Shown here: positions 6,616 through 10,694 of the stretch, piece by piece
Numbering within the stretch: position 1 is the first letter of the stretch
How the letters are laid out: the number at the start of each line of letters is the position of its first letter
Origin: Clostridia bacterium
GTDB lineage: Bacteria > Bacillota > Clostridia > Christensenellales > Pumilibacteraceae
Reading direction: 5' to 3'
Length of the DNA: 10,694 nucleotides
NCBI GenBank assembly: GCA_017452405.1
Contig: JAFTMM010000052.1
Coordinates: forward strand, 1-10,694
Made by a program: the position numbers and the translations under genes
Notes under the pieces: model-generated
The model's database searches: none
Told to the model about the DNA's origin: nothing
What the model saw: only the letters and a program-made list of their open reading frames with translations

Positions 6616-7229
6616 GACGCCTCTCCTATAACGCGCAGTTTAAGCTCGCGTTTTTTGCTCAGCCTTGACTCCAACGCGCCTATAATCTTAACTCCGATAA
6701 TGCCAAGCACGGTAGACGAGACGGTTGCTATTATGCAGGGAATAATGAAGTCGGCAGGGTTAGCCGAGCCTGCGGAGGCGCGAAGCCCGATAACGGTGGA
6801 GGGGAAAATTTGCAGGCTGGTCGCTGAAATGACGATAAGCATAATCATATTCGTCGAAGCCTTATTCGGATTTTTCTCGTTGGGCTTCATAGCCCCGACC
6901 GCGCCGATACCCATAGGCGTAGCGGCGTTACCGAGTCCGAGCAGGTTTGCGCTTACGTTCATGGAGATATACTTTTCGGCTTCCTCGCTCTCGCCCTTGA
7001 ACAGCTTACGCACGAGTGGTCTAAGTAGCTTGGCTAATTTATCCGAAATGCCCGTGCTTTCGAGTATTTCAAACACGCCCAGCCAGATACCGTACAGCGC
7101 AATAAGGTTAAGCGCAAGCGTAACCGAGTCGTTGGCGCCTTTGATTAGCGCCTCCAGCGCAGAGCTCGGATTTATAAAAAGTAGAGCCGTAATGCTCACG
7201 AGCATAATAATCAGCCAAACAATACTCAT
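6612..7229 (-). CDS. spmA: Spore maturation protein A
   Basis: This 205-residue membrane protein matches SpmA in length and layout. It has an N-terminal hydrophobic segment (4-20), ANDSVTLALNLIALYGIWLG at 32-51, KLAKLLRPLVRKLF at 64-77, and the family core NVSANLLGLGNAATPMG at 91-107. After this come the STNMIMLIVISATSLQIFPST stretch and GLRASAGSANPADFI. The protein ends in a basic cytoplasmic tail. With SpmB it forms the two-part system known from Bacillus and Clostridium sporulation, acting in the membrane. The ATG at 7229 has no clear Shine-Dalgarno; the 30 bp before it are AT-rich. The gene is first in the leftward unit, with the repeat-filled gap and metG divergent behind it. Confidence 0.9.
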   Translation of the reverse strand: MSIVWLIIMLVSITALLFINPSSALEALIKGANDSVTLALNLIALYGIWLGVFEILESTGISDKLAKLLRPLVRKLFKGESEEAEKYISMNVSANLLGLGNAATPMGIGAVGAMKPNEKNPNKASTNMIMLIVISATSLQIFPSTVIGLRASAGSANPADFIIPCIIATVSSTVLGIIGVKIIGALESRLSKKRELKLRVIGEAS

Positions 7230-7246
7230 AGTTAAATAATTTATGC

Positions 7247-7275
7247 TTGATTTTCTTTAAATATTATTATATAAT
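7247..7275 (+). promoter_or_regulatory. Probable promoter of metG
   Basis: TTGATT (7247-7252, four of six) is followed after 17 bp by a perfect TATAAT (7270-7275). Transcription would start near 7282 and give metG a leader of about 285 nt that carries three repeat units. No better promoter was seen between the repeats and the metG start. The -35 box is moderate, so this needs mapping. Confidence 0.5.
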
Positions 7276-7300
7276 GTGTGGGAGTAATGGGGAATGACAA
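7271..7300 (-). promoter_or_regulatory. Possible promoter of spmA-spmB
   Basis: On the minus strand TTGTCA (7300-7295) is followed after 18 bp by CATTAT (7276-7271), four of six. It is weak and overlaps the plus-strand -10 box. In Bacillus subtilis spmAB is a forespore/mother-cell sporulation gene pair, so a different sigma factor might be used here; no clear sigma-E or sigma-G site was recognised. Confidence 0.25.
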
Positions 7301-7323
7301 TAGCAGACACCTGAGTTATATAC

Positions 7324-7349
7324 GTCATCCGTTTCCGTCATCTGAGCAC
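7324..7349 (+). repeat. Degenerate heads of the dispersed hairpin repeat
   Basis: GTCATCC at 7324 and GTCATCTGAGCA at 7337 match the first bases of the forward repeat units just downstream but lack the tail. They look like decayed or truncated copies. Their shortness keeps confidence low. Confidence 0.4.
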
Positions 7350-7361
7350 GTAACGTTTCTC

Positions 7362-7404
7362 GTCATCCTGAGCGACAGCCCGAAGGGCGAAAGTCGAAGG
7401 ATCT
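7362..7404 (+). repeat. Dispersed hairpin repeat, forward copy A (C/G type)
   Basis: The 43-bp unit opens GTCATCCTGAGCGAC and closes GTCGAAGGATCT. The ends pair: ATCCT with AGGAT and CGAC with GTCG, around an inner GCCC-GAA-GGGC hairpin. A second copy lies exactly 120 bp downstream (7482-7524) with one difference. Confidence 0.85.
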
Positions 7405-7417
7405 TAAAATAAAGACG

Positions 7418-7459
7418 AGATACTTCGACTGCGAGCTAACGCTCTTCGCTCAGTATGAC
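7418..7459 (-). repeat. Dispersed hairpin repeat, inverted copy (A/T type)
   Basis: Read on the minus strand the 42-bp unit opens GTCATACTGAGCGA and closes GTCGAAGTATCT. The ends pair (ATACT with AGTAT, CGA with TCG) and enclose the hairpin GAGC-GTTA-GCTC. It sits between two forward copies, so each neighbour can also pair with it to make a larger stem. Confidence 0.85.
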
Positions 7460-7481
7460 TAAAAAAGCTTAAATCTTTCTC

Positions 7482-7524
7482 GTCATCCTGAGCGACAGCC
7501 CGAAGGGCGAAATTCGAAGGATCT
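7482..7524 (+). repeat. Dispersed hairpin repeat, forward copy B (C/G type)
   Basis: It is identical to copy A at 7362-7404 except that G7393 is T at 7513, which breaks one pair of the inner CGAC/GTCG stem but keeps ATCCT/AGGAT. It ends 45 bp before the metG start codon, upstream of the GGAG ribosome binding site. Confidence 0.85.
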
Positions 7525-7568
7525 TAAATAAAACAATTCATAACTTAACCTCATTTAAAAGGAGAAAT

Positions 7569-9512
7569 ATGACTAAACCCCCTTTTTACATCACCACACC
7601 CATATATTACGCAAGTGGTAACTTGCATATCGGACACACGTACTCCACCGTCGTATGCGACGCAATTGCGCGCTATAAGCGTATGCAGGGCTACGACGTG
7701 TTCTACCTTACCGGTACGGACGAGCATGGACAAAAGGTCGAAGAAAAGGCTAAAGGCGCAGGCAAAACGCCCCAACAGTTCGTTGACGACCTCGTAGTGG
7801 GCATCAAGGATCTTTGGAAGCTCATGGACATTTCGTATAACAAGTTCATTCGCACGACGGACGACTACCATAAGTCCACCGTGCAGAAGATATTTAAAAC
7901 GCTGTACGACAAGGGCGACATCTATAAGTCTACGTATAAGGGCAAATATTGCAAGCCCTGCGAATCGTTCTGGACGGACAGCCAGCTCGTAGACGGCTGT
8001 TGCCCCGATTGTGGACGACCGGTAGAGGACGCAGAGGAAGAGTCCTACTTCTTCCGCCTCTCTAAGTACGCGCCCCAGATCCGCAAACTTCTTACCGAAA
8101 CCGACTTCCTTCAGCCCGCCTCCCGCGTTAACGAAATGGTCAACAACTTTATCGATAAGGGCTTGCAGGACCTTGCGGTATCGAGATCGACGTTTAAGTG
8201 GGGCGTACCCGTACCCATTGACGATAAGCACGTAATCTACGTATGGATTGACGCGCTGTCTAATTACATTACCGCGCTCGGATTTACGCAGGAAGACGAC
8301 GCAAACTTCAAGAAATATTGGCCTGCCGACGTACACGTAGTCGGCAAGGAGATCGTGCGATTCCACTCCATAATATGGCCGGCTATTCTTATGGCGCTCG
8401 GACTTCCGCTCCCGAAGAAGGTATTCGGTCACGGCTGGATCAAGCTCGGCGGACAGAAAATGGGCAAGAGTACGGGCAACGTAGTAGATCCTTACATTCT
8501 TGCCGGCAGATACGGCGTAGACGCGCTCCGTTATTTCCTGCTCTCCGAAATGCCTTTCGGCTCGGACGGCGACTTCTCCAACGAACTCTTGGTAAGAAAA
8601 ATCAACACCGACCTCGTTAACGACTTTGGCAACCTCGTTAAGCGCACTCTTGCAATGAGTAGGCAGTACTTTGGAGGCAACGTAAGCGCGAACGGCGAAG
8701 CGGACGAGATAGATGACGAAATAACCGCAATGATTAGCGCTCTTCAAAAGAGCGTGGACGAAGAAATGGAAAAGTTCACGGTTAATAAAGCGCTTGAAAA
8801 CGTCTTTGCGCTTATAAAGCGCGCGAATAAGTATATAGACGAAACCTCGCCCTGGGTGCTTGCGCGTGACGAGAGCAAAAAATCCCGCCTTGAGCGTGTT
8901 ATATATAACCTCCTCGAAGTGATCCGCATATCCGCAACGCTTCTTCTCCCGTTCTTCCGCACCGGTCCGAGCAAAGCGCTTGAAGCTCTCGGCGTGAGCG
9001 TACCTGCTGAGTTCGGCAAACTGACTTACGGGGACGTGAAAGAATACGAGACCACCGAAACTGAGGCGATCTATCCCAGACTTGACGTAAATAAGGAGTT
9101 AAAAGAATTGGACGCAATTGCAGCTGAAAAGGCAAAAGCCACCGAAAAGAAAGAAGAAAAGAAAGAGGAAAAAGTAGAGGAAGCTCCCAAGTTCATCACT
9201 ATTGACGACTTCTGCAAACTCGACCTCCGCGTAGCCGAAGTTATCGCCTGCGAAAAGGTAGCGAAGTCGGATAAGCTCCTTAAAGAAACGCTCAAAGTGG
9301 GCGACGAAATCCGCACCGTATGTTCGGGTATAGCGAAGTACTACACGCCTGAAGAAATGGTGGGCAAAAAGGTAATCCTCGTAGCCAACCTGCCTCCTCG
9401 CAAGATGTGCGGTGAAGTAAGCCAAGGCATGCTCCTTTGCGCTGAAAAGGACGGCAAAGTCGTGCTCCTTTCGCCCGAATCGGACATTGACAGCGGAGCA
9501 ACGATAAGCTAA
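7569..9512 (+). CDS. metG: Methionyl-tRNA synthetase with C-terminal tRNA-binding domain
   Basis: The 647-residue class I synthetase charges tRNA-Met in the cytoplasm. The HIGH motif is at 20-23 after YITTPIYYASGNL. A single zinc knuckle uses C128, C131, C145 and C148. The KMSKS loop reads KMGKS (297-301), a natural variant. RYGVDALRYFLL and the helical anticodon-binding domain (about 340-500, with ETSPW near 425) follow. Residues 520-540 form a lysine/glutamate-rich linker, and 541-647 is an EMAP/Trbp111-type OB-fold domain (LDLRVAEVI, then VANLPPRKMCGEVSQGMLL), giving the dimeric form common in Bacillota. AAAAGGAG is 4 nt before the ATG. There is no T-box sequence upstream. The gene is monocistronic, with a terminator 15 bp after the stop. 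Confidence 0.97.
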   Translation: MTKPPFYITTPIYYASGNLHIGHTYSTVVCDAIARYKRMQGYDVFYLTGTDEHGQKVEEKAKGAGKTPQQFVDDLVVGIKDLWKLMDISYNKFIRTTDDYHKSTVQKIFKTLYDKGDIYKSTYKGKYCKPCESFWTDSQLVDGCCPDCGRPVEDAEEESYFFRLSKYAPQIRKLLTETDFLQPASRVNEMVNNFIDKGLQDLAVSRSTFKWGVPVPIDDKHVIYVWIDALSNYITALGFTQEDDANFKKYWPADVHVVGKEIVRFHSIIWPAILMALGLPLPKKVFGHGWIKLGGQKMGKSTGNVVDPYILAGRYGVDALRYFLLSEMPFGSDGDFSNELLVRKINTDLVNDFGNLVKRTLAMSRQYFGGNVSANGEADEIDDEITAMISALQKSVDEEMEKFTVNKALENVFALIKRANKYIDETSPWVLARDESKKSRLERVIYNLLEVIRISATLLLPFFRTGPSKALEALGVSVPAEFGKLTYGDVKEYETTETEAIYPRLDVNKELKELDAIAAEKAKATEKKEEKKEEKVEEAPKFITIDDFCKLDLRVAEVIACEKVAKSDKLLKETLKVGDEIRTVCSGIAKYYTPEEMVGKKVILVANLPPRKMCGEVSQGMLLCAEKDGKVVLLSPESDIDSGATIS

Positions 9513-9527
9513 AATTATTAACGTCAT

Positions 9528-9561
9528 AAAGCGTTTGGCTGAAACTGCCAAACGCTTTTTT
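9528..9561 (+). terminator. Intrinsic terminator of metG
   Basis: A 12-bp perfect stem (9528-9539 with 9547-9558, core GCGTTTGGC/GCCAAACGC) encloses a 7-nt loop and runs into six Ts at 9556-9561. It starts 15 bp after the metG stop. Confidence 0.92.
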
Positions 9562-9608
9562 GCAATGAGCAGTAGTATTTATCCGCAATTTACAAATAAT
9601 ATATAACA

Positions 9609-10286
9609 ATGGAGAAACGGAGTTTTAGGCAATTATTTATTCAAAGTCCTTTGCGTGTGATAACGCACGTTTTCGTAGTCTGCGTGGTGATTTTTCTCAT
9701 AGTGAGGTTAATTATTGTCCTCGTGATCGGCGAAGACCCCGATAACCGTCTGTTTAGTTATTTTGCAGTATCACTGCTGTTCCTTTTGCCGTACGCCTAC
9801 GAGCTAATTTTCAGGCGCAGAATAAGCACTTTCGTTCTGCTATTCTACGTGCTTTACGTTTTCGTGTCCGGCGCTCTCGGTAATTGCCTCGGATTTTACG
9901 GTCGCTTTCTAGGCTTTGATAAGGTCATGCACAGCCTGTTTGGATACGTCGGTTGCATTATCGGACTACTTGCCGTTTGCAAAATGGCGGATTATCACTC
10001 GTTAAGCCCGACATTCGTCTCCTTCGTCTGCTTTGCCGTATCGCTTGCGTGTGGAGCGGTATGGGAAATTATCGAGTTTTCGGGCGATACGTTACTCGGT
10101 CAGAGCGCGCAAGGCTTTCTCGTCCAGACTACGGACGGCGCTCTCGTTCGAGCGCTCCTCGACACTATGCTCGACCTCATTTCTAACTTTATCGGTGCGT
10201 TGGTATTCGTGATACATTATCTATTTCATCGCTTGATAGAGAGAAATTTAATAATAGGTAGCATGGTAAAGGACTTTACTTCGTAG
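9609..10286 (+). CDS. Multi-pass membrane protein of unknown function, possibly DUF2238/YjdF-like
   Basis: The 225-residue protein has about six hydrophobic segments (roughly 17-40, 47-66, 72-94, 107-125, 134-151 and 187-206) and a basic N-terminus (MEKRSFRQ) that predicts a cytoplasmic start. Polar residues stand out beside or inside the membrane segments: FDKVMH (D104, H108), WEIIEFSGD (E153, E156, D160) and LLDTMLDLISN (D185, D189). This spacing of D, H, E and D recalls DUF2238-type proteins, whose function is not established; the match is from memory and tentative. The ATG follows an in-frame stop at 9597 and has no Shine-Dalgarno, so initiation may be weak or leaderless-like. The gene stands alone between the metG terminator and the repeat array, and no protein-coding terminator follows apart from the repeats. 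Confidence 0.75.
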   Translation: MEKRSFRQLFIQSPLRVITHVFVVCVVIFLIVRLIIVLVIGEDPDNRLFSYFAVSLLFLLPYAYELIFRRRISTFVLLFYVLYVFVSGALGNCLGFYGRFLGFDKVMHSLFGYVGCIIGLLAVCKMADYHSLSPTFVSFVCFAVSLACGAVWEIIEFSGDTLLGQSAQGFLVQTTDGALVRALLDTMLDLISNFIGALVFVIHYLFHRLIERNLIIGSMVKDFTS

Positions 10287-10315
10287 AGATTCTATCACTC
10301 GGCACAACTTTCTCC

Positions 10316-10353
10316 GTCATCCTGAGCGCTTTATACCGTCATCCCGGAGCGAC
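10316..10353 (+). repeat. Two truncated heads of the dispersed hairpin repeat
   Basis: GTCATCCTGAGCGCT at 10316-10330 and GTCATCCCGGAGCGAC at 10338-10353 match the forward unit's first 13-15 bases, the second with one insertion. Neither has the AGGATCT tail. They lie 30-67 bp after the membrane protein stop. Confidence 0.55.
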
Positions 10354-10361
10354 TTTACCCT

Positions 10362-10387
10362 GTCACACTGAGCTTGTCGAAGGATCT
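10362..10387 (+). repeat. Short forward hairpin repeat, hybrid ends
   Basis: The 26-bp unit opens GTCACACTGAGC and closes TTGTCGAAGGATCT. It is the one copy with both ends in which the head (ACACT) does not pair fully with the tail (AGGAT), so it may be a recombinant of two types or a decayed copy. Confidence 0.6.
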
Positions 10388-10391
10388 CCCT

Positions 10392-10411
10392 GTTATTCTG
10401 TCCAGAATGAC
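10392..10411. repeat. Minimal hairpin repeat (T/A type)
   Basis: Bases 10392-10400 and 10403-10411 are nearly perfect complements (ATTCTG with CAGAAT) around a 2-nt loop, ending in GAC. It appears to be the end motifs of the family joined with the middle deleted. Confidence 0.6.
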
Positions 10412-10420
10412 AAGAGGACG

Positions 10421-10462
10421 AGATACTTCGACTACGAGCTAAAGCTCTCCGCTCAGTATGAC
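10421..10462 (-). repeat. Inverted hairpin repeat (A/T type)
   Basis: On the minus strand it opens GTCATACTGAGCGG and closes GTCGAAGTATCT, pairing ATACT with AGTAT around GAGCT-TT-AGCTC. It is close to 7418-7459 in the gap before metG. Confidence 0.85.
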
Positions 10463-10484
10463 TTAATGATAAGCAACGCACTCC

Positions 10485-10523
10485 GTCATCCTGAGCGTTA
10501 GCGGTAGCGGAACGCAAGGATCT
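10485..10523 (+). repeat. Forward hairpin repeat (C/G type)
   Basis: The 39-bp unit opens GTCATCCTGAGCGTT and closes AACGCAAGGATCT. ATCCT pairs with AGGAT and, inside, GCGTT pairs with AACGC. The inner sequence is unrelated to copy A, yet the pairing is kept. Confidence 0.8.
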
Positions 10524-10527
10524 CAAA

Positions 10528-10563
10528 AGATTCTATCGTTCGCATAGCTCCCTCCAGAATGAC
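10528..10563 (-). repeat. Inverted hairpin repeat (T/A type)
   Basis: On the minus strand the 36-bp unit opens GTCATTCTGGAGGGAGC and closes ATAGAATCT. ATTCT pairs with AGAAT and CTAT with ATAG. It is a diverged subfamily with a GGAGGGAGC body. Confidence 0.75.
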
Positions 10564-10572
10564 AAAAGGGCG

Positions 10573-10614
10573 AGATACTTCGACTACGAGCTAAAGCTCT
10601 CCGCTCAGTATGAC
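10573..10614 (-). repeat. Inverted hairpin repeat (A/T type), second copy
   Basis: It is identical to 10421-10462 over the unit, as part of the 152-bp duplication, with ATACT pairing to AGTAT around GAGCT-TT-AGCTC. Confidence 0.85.
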
Positions 10615-10636
10615 TTAATGATAAGCAATGCACTGC

Positions 10637-10666
10637 GTCATCCTAACGCTCTTCGCTCAGTATGAC
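10637..10666. repeat. Chimeric repeat: forward head joined to inverted tail
   Basis: GTCATCCT (a forward head) runs directly into CTAACGCTCTTCGCTCAG and the rest of an inverted unit, 24 bp of which (10643-10666) is identical to 7436-7459 in the gap before metG. This looks like a deletion or recombination between opposite units. Confidence 0.65.
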
Positions 10667-10694
10667 TTAATGATAAGCAATGCACTGCGTCATC

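Larger units (their letters stand above)
10401..10694. repeat. Array of direct repeats containing the hairpin units
   Basis: Bases 10401-10492 recur at 10553-10644 (offset 152) with four differences in 92 bp. Bases 10602-10642 recur exactly, 41 bp, at 10654-10694 (offset 52). The shared spacer sequence ACTTAATGATAAGCAA follows each inverted unit, so a composite of hairpin unit plus spacer was duplicated. The array runs off the window end. Confidence 0.88.

Noticed and set aside
6655..7239. 194-residue open frame on the plus strand opposite spmA
   Set aside because: It mirrors spmA and only looks membrane-like because the complementary codons are biased; spmA motifs decide the strand.
7276..7568. 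T-box riboswitch upstream of metG
   Set aside because: No T-box consensus or antiterminator/terminator pair with a T-run was found; the gap is filled by dispersed repeats.
7551..8747. 398-residue open frame on the minus strand under metG
   Set aside because: It lies antisense to well-supported metG sequence, has no recognisable domain and has no ribosome binding site; GC-biased third positions create such open frames.
10284..10297. Terminator just after the membrane protein stop
   Set aside because: The short complementary stretch around AGATTCT is too weak and has no T-run.
10317..10526. 69-residue open frame on the minus strand
   Set aside because: It is made entirely of repeat sequence; its serine/arginine-rich translation comes from the repeats.
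10401..10694. CRISPR array
   Set aside because: The repeated segments are of unequal period (152 and 52 bp) and contain spacer-like parts that are themselves repeated, and no cas gene is near.

Overview
The window looks like a chromosomal contig from an anaerobic, probably uncultured member of Bacillota (Clostridia-like). The evidence is a spmA-spmB spore maturation pair, a YjzC-family small protein, an XRE regulator with a membrane tail, MetG with a fused C-terminal tRNA-binding domain, strong GGAGG ribosome binding sites and sigma-A-like promoters. No plasmid, phage or insertion-sequence gene is visible. Taxonomy is inferred from gene content only.

Layout. (1) Bases 1-3437, plus strand: the 3' end of a tightly overlapping operon. 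It encodes a biotin-dependent acyl-CoA carboxylase carboxyltransferase (its 5' end lies outside the window), an Sfp-type phosphopantetheinyl transferase, a CrtI/phytoene-desaturase-like FAD oxidoreductase and a hotdog-fold thioesterase. Together these supply extender units, activate carrier proteins, do redox chemistry on a lipid-like chain and release acyl groups. They look like accessory genes of a fatty-acid or polyketide assembly line whose core should lie to the left. (2) Bases 3441-4182: a 25-bp perfect hairpin separates this operon from a convergent small YjzC-like gene. A divergent promoter region then leads to a Dabb-domain gene, which ends in a second two-way terminator. (3) Bases 4210-7229, minus strand: spmA-spmB, then leuB with its own good promoter, then an XRE membrane regulator, all reading leftward. 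(4) Bases 7230-7568: a gene-free stretch of 339 bp holding a plus-strand promoter for metG and three copies of a hairpin-forming dispersed repeat. (5) Bases 7569-9561: metG and its terminator. (6) Bases 9609-10286: a multi-pass membrane protein of unknown function. (7) Bases 10287-10694: no gene, but a dense array of the same repeat family, running off the window end.

The least explained element is the repeat family. Units of about 20-43 bp occur in both orientations. Each is bounded by a GTCAT-YCT-like head and an AG-ATCT-like tail that pair with each other. The variable base in the head (C, A or T) is matched in the tail (G, T or A) in eight of nine copies that keep both ends, which suggests that the hairpin itself matters. 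The carboxylase-PPTase-desaturase-thioesterase operon is the most likely biosynthetic novelty, but its defining genes are not in view.
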